DNA of 64,000 bases from contig JAEDNI010000001.1 in assembly GCA_016302585.1 (NCBI GenBank), positions 1 through 64,000 on the forward strand, written 5' to 3'. The notes beneath the pieces are model-generated. The model was not told where the DNA came from, did no database searches, and was given only the letters and a program-made list of their open reading frames with translations. The translations under genes and the position numbers were made by a program. The stretch is from Paludibacteraceae bacterium (GTDB lineage Bacteria; Bacteroidota; Bacteroidia; Bacteroidales; Paludibacteraceae). Positions 43,904 to 52,151 of the stretch are shown one piece after another. The first letter of the stretch is position 1. Each line of letters begins with the position of its first letter.

Positions 43904-45715
43904 TTACATTCTTTCCGGAACCTCGATACCGAGAAGGGAGAGAGCAGATTGGATGACTTTCGCTACGTTCTTGGCAAGCAAAAGACGAAGAGCTCGTTTA
44001 TCCGAATCCGGTTCGTTCAGGATTGAAAGATCGTGATAGAACGAGTTGAAATCACACGCGAGATCATACGCATAGTTGCAAATCACAGCAGGCGAGAAAT
44101 TCTCTCCGGCATTGCGAACGATAGCGGGATAATCCGTAAGTCGTTGGATGAGAGCGAGTTCCTTCGGATCCAACACCTCTCTCTCGTCTTCCCCAAGGGG
44201 AGAAGCTCCCTCTCCTTGGGAGAGGGTTGGGGTGAGGTCCGCTTTGCGCAGCACAGATTGAATGCGCGCGTAAGTGTACTGGATGAAGGGGCCCGTATTG
44301 CCGTTGAAATCAATCGACTCGGCGGGATTGAAGAGCATATTTTTCCGCGGATCCACTTTGAGGATGAAGTATTTCAAAGCGCCGAGCCCCACTTTACGTG
44401 CAATCTCATTCGCTTCTTCTTCCGTGATACCCTGCAGCGTATTCACTTTATCTTTGGAAATCTCCTTCGCTTCTTCCACCATCTTATCCATCAGGTCATC
44501 GGCATCGACTACGGTTCCTTCACGTGATTTCATCTTACCGTTCGGCAGTTCGACCATGCCATATGAAAAATGGACGAGTTCTTTGCCGAAGGGGAAGCCG
44601 AGGCGGTCGAGCAGGATGGACAACACTTTGAAGTGGTACTCCTGTTCGTTACCCACCACGTAGACCATCTTATCAATCGGATAATCCTGAAAACGCAGTT
44701 TGGCCGTTCCGATATCTTGCGTCATATAGACCGAAGTACCATCGGAGCGAAGGAGGAGTTTCTCATCCAGTCCGTCTTTGGTAAGATCAGCCCAAACAGA
44801 CCCATCTTCGCGACGATAGAACGCACCACTTGCTAACCCCTTTTCTACTTCGGATTTGCCCTCGAGATAGGTGTTCGATTCGTAATATATCTTATCAAAC
44901 GAAACGCCCATGCGCTTATAGGTCTCATCAAAACCGGCATATACCCAGCTATTCATCTTCGTCCAAAGAGCGCGCACTTCGGGATCGTTCGCTTCCCATT
45001 TACGAAGCATTTCCTGCGCTTCGAGCATGAGCGGCGCTTCGCGTTTCGCGGTCTCCTCATCTTTGCCTGCGGCCATGAGTTCGGCTATCTGCGTTTTGTA
45101 TTCTTTATCGAAACGAACGTAGTAATCGCCGATGAGGTGATCGCCTTTCTTACCGGACGATTCGGGCGTCTCGCCATTCCCATATTTGAGCCATGCGAGC
45201 ATGGATTTGCAGATATGGATGCCTCGATCGTTGACGATATTGGTCTTCACAACCTTCCATCCATTCGCCTCTTGGATACGCGCGATGGAATAACCGAGGA
45301 GGTTATTACGTACGTGACCAAGGTGCAAAGGCTTATTCGTATTCGGAGAACTATATTCGACCATCATGAGTTGATGACGATCAGGTTGCTGACCGTAGTT
45401 GGCATCCGTATCGATGGCCTGGAGTTGACGAATCCAGAACGCATCGGCGATCACGAGGTTTAAGAATCCTTGTACGGCGTTGAATTTAGCAACAAGCCCT
45501 TCGCCATTAACCGTTAACCATTCTCCTATCTCCGTAGCAATCTGAGCCGGTGCTTTGCGCGCCAATTTAACGAAGGGAAAGACCACAAGCGTGATGTTTC
45601 CTTCGAACTCCGGACGGGTCTTTTGCCATTGAATCTGGCTGTCCTCGACCTCAATAGTGTAGAGCGCTTTGACGGCGGATTGGACTAATACCGATAATTG
45701 TTGTTCTAATGTCAT
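43904..45715 (-). CDS. argS: Arginyl-tRNA synthetase
   Basis: Class I synthetase of 603 residues. The N-terminal additional domain is followed by SSPNTNKPLHLGHVRNN (HIGH motif as HLGH), NDRGIHICKSM and GKMKSREGT (KMSKS-like), then a DALR anticodon-binding domain ending with LSLLGIEVPERM. Two foreign-looking segments are in frame: a heptad-encoded LTVNGEGL near residue 68 and, after YARIQSVLRKA near residue 495, DLTPTLSQGEGASPLGED encoded by a palindromic repeat (44191-44239). It overlaps the GT2 gene by 4 bases. Confidence 0.96.
   Translation of the reverse strand: MTLEQQLSVLVQSAVKALYTIEVEDSQIQWQKTRPEFEGNITLVVFPFVKLARKAPAQIATEIGEWLTVNGEGLVAKFNAVQGFLNLVIADAFWIRQLQAIDTDANYGQQPDRHQLMMVEYSSPNTNKPLHLGHVRNNLLGYSIARIQEANGWKVVKTNIVNDRGIHICKSMLAWLKYGNGETPESSGKKGDHLIGDYYVRFDKEYKTQIAELMAAGKDEETAKREAPLMLEAQEMLRKWEANDPEVRALWTKMNSWVYAGFDETYKRMGVSFDKIYYESNTYLEGKSEVEKGLASGAFYRREDGSVWADLTKDGLDEKLLLRSDGTSVYMTQDIGTAKLRFQDYPIDKMVYVVGNEQEYHFKVLSILLDRLGFPFGKELVHFSYGMVELPNGKMKSREGTVVDADDLMDKMVEEAKEISKDKVNTLQGITEEEANEIARKVGLGALKYFILKVDPRKNMLFNPAESIDFNGNTGPFIQYTYARIQSVLRKADLTPTLSQGEGASPLGEDEREVLDPKELALIQRLTDYPAIVRNAGENFSPAVICNYAYDLACDFNSFYHDLSILNEPDSDKRALRLLLAKNVAKVIQSALSLLGIEVPERM
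44191..44239. repeat. REP-like palindromic repeat inserted in argS
   Basis: CCCTCTCC (44208-44215), loop TTG, GGAGAGGG (44219-44226), followed by the TTGGGGTGAGG motif. This is the widespread bacterial intergenic repeat usually seen as LTPTLSQ-type peptides when translated. Here it lies inside argS without breaking the frame. Confidence 0.8.
45495..45522. repeat. Heptad repeat in the N-terminal part of argS
   Basis: Units CGCCATT, AACCGTT and AACCATT after a weak first unit; the minus-strand form AATGGTTAACGGTTAATGG is the same type as at 617-652. It encodes LTVNGEG. Confidence 0.7.
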
Positions 45716-46446
45716 AACTTAGGATATTTTCTGAACCATGAAGATATTTTGAGGCGAATGACACCAAAAAGCGCTTCAGAGAAGATTCCTCCGCTCATCT
45801 TGGAAGTTCCCAGGACGCGGTTAACAAAAATGATAGGTACTTCGATGATTTTGGCGCCACACTTATAGGCTGTGAACTTCATTTCAATCTGGAAGGCATA
45901 GCCTTTGAAGCGAATCTTATCGAGCTCCATCGTCTCGAGGGTATGACGTTTATAGCAAACGAAACCGGCCGTGGTATCTTTGATCTTCACCCCCAGGACA
46001 GTCCGCACATATTTCGATGCGAAATACGACATCAGTACGCGTCCCATCGGCCAGTTGACTACATTCACACCCGTAATATAACGGCTACCGATTGCGAGAT
46101 CTGCCCCCTGGTTTGCACAGGCGTCATAGAGTTTGAGCAGGTCGTTGGGGTTATGGCTGAAGTCGGCATCCATCTCAAAGATATAATCCGCTTCGTGCTC
46201 AATCGCCCATTTGAATCCGGCGATATAGGCCGTCCCCAAACCGAGTTTACCGGAGCGCTCCACGATATGCACACGTCCTTTGTATTTACCGGCCATGAGG
46301 CCCTTTACGATATCGGCTGTACCATCAGGCGAACCATCGTCAATCACAAGCACATTAAACTCCAACGGCAGTTCCATCACCGCCGTGATAATCGCTTCGA
46401 TATTCTCTTTTTCGTTATAAGTAGGAATAATGACTAGTCTTTCCAT
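45712..46446 (-). CDS. Polyprenol-phosphate mannosyltransferase-like GT2 glycosyltransferase
   Basis: A 244-residue GT-A glycosyltransferase of the DPM1 type: LVIIPTYNEKENIEAII, VIDDGSPDGTADIV, and the DxD-like EMDADFSHNP, then ITGVNVVNWPMGR and KDTTAGFVCYKR, all typical of soluble dolichyl/polyprenyl-phosphate mannose synthases. No C-terminal membrane helices are evident. It would load a sugar (probably mannose) on a lipid carrier for envelope glycosylation. Lies between an MBL hydrolase and argS in one operon. Confidence 0.92.
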   Translation of the reverse strand: MERLVIIPTYNEKENIEAIITAVMELPLEFNVLVIDDGSPDGTADIVKGLMAGKYKGRVHIVERSGKLGLGTAYIAGFKWAIEHEADYIFEMDADFSHNPNDLLKLYDACANQGADLAIGSRYITGVNVVNWPMGRVLMSYFASKYVRTVLGVKIKDTTAGFVCYKRHTLETMELDKIRFKGYAFQIEMKFTAYKCGAKIIEVPIIFVNRVLGTSKMSGGIFSEALFGVIRLKISSWFRKYPKL

Positions 46447-46447
46447 A

Positions 46448-47278
46448 TTACTCCTTTATCATTTGATCATTTAATTCATAAACAGGACTGGGTGTGGTAC
46501 GATCAAGGGCCTTGAGGAAGATATCCTGGCCGGGCATAATCTCAATCTCCTCGAGATAGGACTTAACGGTGTCGTACGCCACTTCCGGATCGTTATTCTC
46601 CAAAGAAAGATGGCAAAGCCATACGTTCCGCAGATCCGGATGCCAGTTACGCTCCAGCAGTTCACCACACACATCATTCGACTGGTGTCCGCGGGGCGAG
46701 AGGATTCGCTCCTTGAGATAGGTAGGATACGGACCATTGAGCAACATGTGCTCGTCGTGATTCGCCTCAATCACCAAGTGATTAGCCGTTCGGATATACT
46801 CCTCCATCTGATCGTTCACCGACCCGCAATCGGTCATGAGTACAAAGCGCTGACCATTATAATCGATGCAGTAACCGAGGCAGTCAGTAGAGTCATGCTC
46901 AATACCGAAAGTATTGATGGTCATTCCGAACAGTTGCCATTCCTTCCCTTTCTCGAAATAACGACGACTGGTACGCAGTTTCTCCCTTACGCCATAGTTA
47001 CGATCAATACCGGCATGGATCTCGGCGGTAGTGTAGATCGGTAGTTTAACCCGTTCACCCAACGTACCTACGGCACGAATATGATCGGCATGGTCGTGGG
47101 TAATCAGCACACCCATAATATTTTGAAAATCCAGGTTCATCTCACGCAGACACTTCTGAATCTGACGCGCAGAGATACCCGCATCAATGAGTATTCCCCG
47201 TTGACGCGTACCGAGGTAGTAACAATTGCCGCTACTACCGCTCGCAAAGCACCTAAATATGAGCCCGTTTTGCTCCAT
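46448..47278 (-). CDS. MBL-fold metallohydrolase, YycJ/WalJ-like
   Basis: A 276-residue metallo-beta-lactamase fold protein. FRCFASGSSGNCYYLG and the metal motif ITHDHADHIRAVG match the YycJ/WalJ group. A later metal-ligand position is LMTDCG. WalJ-type proteins have been described as 5'-3' exonuclease-like or cell-wall linked; the substrate here is unknown. First gene of the operon with the GT2 enzyme and argS; its promoter is back to back with that of the amylase genes. Confidence 0.88.
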   Translation of the reverse strand: MEQNGLIFRCFASGSSGNCYYLGTRQRGILIDAGISARQIQKCLREMNLDFQNIMGVLITHDHADHIRAVGTLGERVKLPIYTTAEIHAGIDRNYGVREKLRTSRRYFEKGKEWQLFGMTINTFGIEHDSTDCLGYCIDYNGQRFVLMTDCGSVNDQMEEYIRTANHLVIEANHDEHMLLNGPYPTYLKERILSPRGHQSNDVCGELLERNWHPDLRNVWLCHLSLENNDPEVAYDTVKSYLEEIEIMPGQDIFLKALDRTTPSPVYELNDQMIKE

Positions 47279-47294
47279 ACTACAAAATCGGCCA

Positions 47295-47325
47295 CAAAAG
47301 TACTAAAAAAAAATGACATATACAA
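47295..47325 (-). promoter_or_regulatory. Bacteroidota promoter for the MBL-GT2-argS operon
   Basis: Minus-strand TTG (47323-47325), 20-base spacer, TACTTTTG (47295-47302). Confidence 0.85.
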
Positions 47326-47343
47326 ATATTTCTTTGAAATATC

Positions 47344-47374
47344 TTGCATATATAAAAAAAAAGTTGTAAATTTG
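47344..47374 (+). promoter_or_regulatory. Bacteroidota promoter for the GH13 pair
   Basis: TTG (47344-47346), 20-base spacer with a run of A, TAAATTTG (47367-47374). Confidence 0.85.
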
Positions 47375-47395
47375 CACCGAAATTTGTGTACTACC

Positions 47396-49438
47396 ATGAA
47401 AAAAATGTTTCTTTTGAGTGCAATCGTGCTGCTGATTGCCGGTTGCAATTCGGGCAGTCAAGTAGCGTCTACTATTGCTAAATCCGATCCTATTATGCCG
47501 ATTCGAATGAGCGGCGAGACAACACATATTGTGTTAACCGATTATGTGCCTGTGCTGTATGGCAATCCGGAGCTATGGGAGGGTTTGAAATGGTCGACGG
47601 CAGATGCGATAGAGTGCGTAAATCTGCAGGGTTCACCGATCGTAGAGGAGATGGATATAGTGAGCCGCGACAACTCGCTTCACGCCTTGGTTTTTCTTGA
47701 TAAAAGCGGTAGCTTCGCTATTCCCGTTTTGCCAGATAAACCGGTTAGACAAAATTTGATTTCATTGGGCTATGTAGAGGATAAACTGCAGGTAGGTTTT
47801 TGCGAACCGGTAAGCAATCCGAGTTTTGAGGCTTATATCCAAAATACTCTGATTGACCATACCTTATGGCAAGAGAACGAGGACGGAACGTGGACATTGG
47901 ATCTGGATGGGTTACAGGTTACAGATAACGGGTTACAAGGACGCACCTATTTGCGGATTTATGCGGAGGATGAGACGTATCTGTTTAATGATTTATTGTT
48001 ACCCTTGCAGGACGGAAAGATCATTACCGACGCGGCGCAACTGAATCGTCATGACCAGCAGGCACAAGTATTATATTCCTTGATGATTGACCGTTTCTAT
48101 AACGGCAATGCGTCTAACGACTGGAAGATGAACAGCGAAGAAGTGCTGGATATCGTCGATTATCAGGGCGGAGACATCGCTGGTATTACGGCAAAGATTG
48201 AGGAAGGATATTTTGATCAGTTAGGCGTTAACACTCTATGGATCAGTCCGATAACCCAGAATCCATGGGATGCATGGGGATGCTATCCTTTCGAGCACGG
48301 CAATAAATACGATAGTTCGAAAACGTATACGAAATTCAGCGGTTACCACGGTTACTGGCCTATCTATGCCACGCAGTTAGACAGTCGCTTTGCTACGCCG
48401 GAAGAGTTCCGCACCTTATTATCTACCGCACACGCGCATGGAATCAACGTGATCTTGGATTATGTAGCGAATCATATGCATATCAATTCTCCGACGCTGC
48501 AGGAGCACCCGGATTGGCATACCGATTCAATTCTACCGGACGGAAGACGTAACTTCGAGTTATGGGACGAAGCACGTTTGACAACTTGGTTCGACAAACA
48601 TATCCCTACTCTGGATTTGGAGCGCCCGGAGGTATGCGAAGCCATGACCGACAGTGCCTTGTATTGGTTAGAGAACTACGAGTTAGACGGCTATCGTCAC
48701 GATGCATGCAAGCATATCCCAGAGTCGTATTGGCGTATCTTAGGCCAGAAGATTGCAGCCCGTTGGCCGGGTAGACATATCTGGATGATCGGTGAGACGT
48801 ACGGTAGTCCGGAGTTAATCGGCAGTTACGTAAAGAGCGGTATGCTGAATGCACAGTTTGACTTCAACGTCTATTTTACGACACGTGAGGCCTTATGTGG
48901 GTTAAAGGGCATGAACGAAGTGGTAGAGAACGAGTTGACTTCGCTGCATACCTACGGAGCGCATCACACAATGGGAAATATCAGCGGCAATCATGACCAG
49001 ATTCGTTTTGCGTCGATTGCAGGCGAGGCAATCGACCTGCACGCGAACGGCAAAGAGGAAGGCTGGACGCAAGAGATAGGTATCGGCGATGCGGAGAAAG
49101 CCTACAAACGTGCATTGCTTCTTGAGGTGATTAACATGACCTTGCCGGGTGTACCGTGTATCTATCAGGGCGACGAATACGGCGAAGTGGGAGCGAATGA
49201 TCCGGATAACCGACATATGATGCGTTTTGAGGGTTTGAACGAAGCCGAGCAAGAGATGCGCGCGAAAGTAGCGGAATTGATTCAAATGCGTCGGAGTTCA
49301 ATGCCGTTGCTATATGGAGATTTCATTGTGCTGGAGAGCAACGAGGATGAGATCAAGTATGCGCGAATCTATTTAGGCAAAAAAGTAATTGTCACCATTA
49401 ATCGCAAAGAATTAAGCTATAATATTACAGAAGAATGA
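47396..49438 (+). CDS. GH13 alpha-amylase-like lipoprotein (first of two)
   Basis: A 680-residue glycoside hydrolase lipoprotein starting MKKMFLLSAIVLLIAGC at 47396; the frame is open 105 codons upstream, but that crosses the promoter and antisense MBL gene. A beta-sandwich-like N-terminal region (about 25-220) precedes the GH13 barrel. Catalytic residues are D436 (GYRHDACKH), E467 (MIGETYGS) and D534 (SGNHDQ), with VILDYVANHMH as region I. It should act on alpha-glucans. A heptad array lies in the N-terminal part. It overlaps the next GH13 gene by 4 bases. Confidence 0.92.
   Translation: MKKMFLLSAIVLLIAGCNSGSQVASTIAKSDPIMPIRMSGETTHIVLTDYVPVLYGNPELWEGLKWSTADAIECVNLQGSPIVEEMDIVSRDNSLHALVFLDKSGSFAIPVLPDKPVRQNLISLGYVEDKLQVGFCEPVSNPSFEAYIQNTLIDHTLWQENEDGTWTLDLDGLQVTDNGLQGRTYLRIYAEDETYLFNDLLLPLQDGKIITDAAQLNRHDQQAQVLYSLMIDRFYNGNASNDWKMNSEEVLDIVDYQGGDIAGITAKIEEGYFDQLGVNTLWISPITQNPWDAWGCYPFEHGNKYDSSKTYTKFSGYHGYWPIYATQLDSRFATPEEFRTLLSTAHAHGINVILDYVANHMHINSPTLQEHPDWHTDSILPDGRRNFELWDEARLTTWFDKHIPTLDLERPEVCEAMTDSALYWLENYELDGYRHDACKHIPESYWRILGQKIAARWPGRHIWMIGETYGSPELIGSYVKSGMLNAQFDFNVYFTTREALCGLKGMNEVVENELTSLHTYGAHHTMGNISGNHDQIRFASIAGEAIDLHANGKEEGWTQEIGIGDAEKAYKRALLLEVINMTLPGVPCIYQGDEYGEVGANDPDNRHMMRFEGLNEAEQEMRAKVAELIQMRRSSMPLLYGDFIVLESNEDEIKYARIYLGKKVIVTINRKELSYNITEE
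47911..47938. repeat. Heptad repeat in the first GH13 gene
   Basis: GGTTACA twice, GATAACG, GGTTACA; four units in the coding region of the N-terminal accessory domain (read as LQVTDNGLQ). Confidence 0.8.
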
Positions 49439-50775
49439 AAAAAAGTTTACTTTTTATTGCAGCGGCCTTGATGATGGTCAGCTGCGCACAAGAAGAGTTA
49501 CGACACCCGAAATGGGCGTATGACGCAACGATTTATGAGTTAAACACCCGTCAAGCGACAGAGGAAGGTACGTTTGCGGCTGCAGAAGCACTCCTCCCCA
49601 CCCTTCGCGAGAACGGAATCGACATCATTTGGGTAATGCCTTGTCAGCCGATTGGCGTGATCACTCGCAAAGGAACGTTAGGCAGTTACTACTCGATTAT
49701 CGACTACTGCGCGATCAATCCGGAGTTCGGTACCCGAAAAGACTTCGAGCATTTCCTCAAGGAAGCGCATAAGCAGGGCTTCAAGGTGATTCTGGACTGG
49801 GTAGCAAACCACACTGCTCCGGATAGCGAGTGGACGAAGAACGATGGTTGGCATTATCGCGACAGCTTAGGCAACCTGATGGTTCAATATGACTGGACTG
49901 ATATCAGTAAGTTGAATTATGAGAACCAGGACATGCGCGCCGAAATGCTGAAGGCAATGCATTGGTGGATGGACAGCATCGGTATCGACGGTTTCCGCTG
50001 CGACGTAGCGGGCGAAGTGCCGACGGACTTCTGGAACTGGGCAATGGGCGACCTGCGTAAGACCCACCCGGATATGTTCACCTTAGCGGAAGACGAGGAC
50101 AAAGCACAAGAGTTAACCGAGAGCGCTTTTGATATGTATTACGGTTGGACGCTGCATCATCTCATGAACGAGGTAGCGCAAGGAAAGAAAGGCGTAGAGG
50201 ATCTCTGGGCTTATTTCGCAAAAGTGGACACGACGATTCGTCCGGAAGCCATTCGTATGAACTTCATAACCAATCATGACGAAAACAGTTGGAATGGTAC
50301 AGAGCAAGAACGAATGAGCGATGCGGTTAATTTGTTTGCTGCCTTCTGCTATGTAGTACCTGGCATGCCGCTGATTTACACGGGTCAGTTAAGCGGGAAC
50401 CATCATCGTCTGGAGTTCTTTGAGAAAGATATGATCGATAAGGACGAAGCCTATTCGCAAGCGGCATTGTATCAACAACTGAATGCATTACGTGTTCGTA
50501 ACAAAGCGCTGTTCAGTCCTGAGGTTGGTGCCCCGATGACTCGTATCCCGGCGGACAACGAGGCTATCTTTGCTTGCGCTCGCATCAAAGAAGGCAAATG
50601 GCACACGAACACCGTGATTGCCGTGATGAACATGAGTGGTGAAGAGCAGACCGTAACGCTGGATCTGACCGGTATGGACGGAAAATACCTCTGTACCTGC
50701 GGCAAGGAGATCGAGTTAGCAGCAGAGCAAAGCTTCACGCTCCAGCCCTGGCAGTTTAAGATCTTGGAGAAATAA
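49435..50775 (+). CDS. GH13 alpha-amylase-like lipoprotein (second of two)
   Basis: A 446-residue lipoprotein (MKKSLLFIAAALMMVSC, Cys 17) consisting of a GH13 barrel and a C-terminal beta domain, without the N-terminal accessory region of its neighbour. Catalytic residues: D190 in DGFRCDVAGEVP, E219 in LAEDED, D282 in TNHDENSW; region I is VILDWVANHTA. Together the pair would degrade or rearrange alpha-glucans at the cell surface or in the periplasm. No SusC/SusD genes are linked. Confidence 0.92.
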   Translation: MKKSLLFIAAALMMVSCAQEELRHPKWAYDATIYELNTRQATEEGTFAAAEALLPTLRENGIDIIWVMPCQPIGVITRKGTLGSYYSIIDYCAINPEFGTRKDFEHFLKEAHKQGFKVILDWVANHTAPDSEWTKNDGWHYRDSLGNLMVQYDWTDISKLNYENQDMRAEMLKAMHWWMDSIGIDGFRCDVAGEVPTDFWNWAMGDLRKTHPDMFTLAEDEDKAQELTESAFDMYYGWTLHHLMNEVAQGKKGVEDLWAYFAKVDTTIRPEAIRMNFITNHDENSWNGTEQERMSDAVNLFAAFCYVVPGMPLIYTGQLSGNHHRLEFFEKDMIDKDEAYSQAALYQQLNALRVRNKALFSPEVGAPMTRIPADNEAIFACARIKEGKWHTNTVIAVMNMSGEEQTVTLDLTGMDGKYLCTCGKEIELAAEQSFTLQPWQFKILEK

Positions 50776-50776
50776 G

Positions 50777-50797
50777 GTGTAAAGTTTAGAGTTTATA
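50777..50797. repeat. Heptad repeat after the second GH13 gene
   Basis: GTGTAAA, GTTTAGA, GTTTATA directly after the stop codon and abutting the terminator stem, the same placement as at 6617-6654. Confidence 0.72.
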
Positions 50798-50829
50798 ATA
50801 AATCCCGAACCAACCGTTCGGGATTTATT
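50797..50829. terminator. Terminator hairpin between GH13 and fabG
   Basis: A 14-bp perfect stem (50797-50810 with 50816-50829), loop CAACC, closing in TTTATT. It can serve both convergent genes, although the T tract is interrupted. Confidence 0.82.
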
Positions 50830-50831
50830 GT

Positions 50832-51584
50832 TTAAGCCATTGCTCCGTTTACTTGAATCACTTGTCCGGAGACGTAAGAAGAAAGATCTGAGGCCAGGAA
50901 GAGCGCTACTTTCGCTATTTCTTCGGGTTTACCCGCTCGGCGCATCGGAATGATGGAGACGAACTGGTTGCGTGTCTCCTCGTTCAAGGCTTCGGTCATA
51001 TCGGTTAGGATATAACCCGGTGCAATCGCGTTGGCCCGAATACCACGCGGACCTAATTCCTTTGCGACCGATTTCATGAGGGCGATGATACCTGCTTTGG
51101 ACGCGGCGTAGTTGGCTTGTCCGGCATTGCCGTTGATGCCTACGACGGAACTGAGGGAGATGATGGAACCGCTGCGTTGACGCATCATGATAGGCGTAAC
51201 CGCATGCGTGAAGTTAAAGACCGACTTAAGGTTGACATCGATCACTTGGTCCCATTGTTGCTCGGTCATGCGCATGAGTAAGGTATCTTGCGTGATGCCC
51301 GCATTATTGACCAGGATATCGAGGTGACCATAGTCTTTGACAACCTGATTGACGACCTCTTGCGCTGCTGCAAAATCGGCGGCATTAGACGGATAGAACT
51401 GCACTCTGACACCCAATTGCGTCAGTTCTTCGCGTGTAGCGATAGCGTGCTCGTTAAGCGATCGACCCGTGAAGGCGATTTGTGCTCCTTCACGCGCAAA
51501 CGCCAAGGCAATCTGTTTTCCTATTCCTCGTGTAGCGCCCGTGATGAGGGCCACTTTATTTTCTAACAACATAGATGATGGCAT
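50832..51584 (-). CDS. fabG: 3-oxoacyl-[ACP] reductase
   Basis: NADPH-dependent reductase of fatty acid elongation, 250 residues. It shows the SDR cofactor motif TGATRGIGK, NNAG, the catalytic Ser (SIISLSSVVG), and YAASK (Tyr-xxx-Lys) with the C-terminal GQVIQVNGAMA. The ATG at 51584 abuts the lptC stop; an ATG at 51572 (MLLENKVALITG) would be closer to homologues. Last gene of the 57726-50832 run. Confidence 0.95.
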   Translation of the reverse strand: MPSSMLLENKVALITGATRGIGKQIALAFAREGAQIAFTGRSLNEHAIATREELTQLGVRVQFYPSNAADFAAAQEVVNQVVKDYGHLDILVNNAGITQDTLLMRMTEQQWDQVIDVNLKSVFNFTHAVTPIMMRQRSGSIISLSSVVGINGNAGQANYAASKAGIIALMKSVAKELGPRGIRANAIAPGYILTDMTEALNEETRNQFVSIIPMRRAGKPEEIAKVALFLASDLSSYVSGQVIQVNGAMA

Positions 51585-52151
51585 TTAATCTTCGTTAATG
51601 GGGAAGACTCCGGTAGGATTGAGTATGGTATATTGACTCATCTCTTCGTTAGAATCGAAGCCTACACCATAGATGATACTCTTCTCGCGGGTGATATGAA
51701 TCGTTGTATCCGAATAGACGCGATGGGTCTTCTGGTTCCAAAACAGGAGCGGCGTATCGAACTGTTCGCCTTTGCGATTGAGAGCATGCACGTTTCCACG
51801 TAACATCCATATCTGACTATTCTCATCGTAATGGGCGTAATCCGCTTCCAGCAAAGCTTGTACCGTCAGGTTGATATCGAACTGCTCGAGATAGACGCCT
51901 TTGGGAAACTCCTGATAGGGAGGATCGGTCTTATCATATACCAACCATTGGGGGGAAGAGATACGATAGCGCGTGATGCCGGAATCTGAGATAAGGGTAG
52001 TCACACTATCCGTCCACAGCGCCGCAATCTCTTGCCGCGACTCTGTCTCTTCACTTCCGATAGACTTATCGGAGCAAGCGAGCAGAAACATAGCGAGCAC
52101 CCCAAGGATGCTCGCCATGCTTAGCTTATCGAATAACCGTGGTCTCACCAA
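51585..52151 (-). CDS. lptC: LptC-like LPS export lipoprotein
   Basis: A 188-residue protein matching the Bacteroidota LptC family, the bitopic/lipoprotein component passing LPS from LptBFG to LptA. The signal ends in FLLAC; SPQWLVYDKTDPPYQEFPKGVYLEQFD and LEADYAHYDENSQIWMLRGNVHALNRKGEQFDT are typical of the family's jelly-roll. ATG at 52151 overlaps the TPR gene by 26 bases; ATG at 52118 is an alternative but removes the basic N-region of the signal. Confidence 0.88.
   Translation of the reverse strand: MVRPRLFDKLSMASILGVLAMFLLACSDKSIGSEETESRQEIAALWTDSVTTLISDSGITRYRISSPQWLVYDKTDPPYQEFPKGVYLEQFDINLTVQALLEADYAHYDENSQIWMLRGNVHALNRKGEQFDTPLLFWNQKTHRVYSDTTIHITREKSIIYGVGFDSNEEMSQYTILNPTGVFPINED

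Noticed and set aside
47081..47395. N-terminal extension of the first GH13 gene
   Set aside because: It overlaps the MBL gene and both divergent promoters; a lipoprotein signal starts at 47396.
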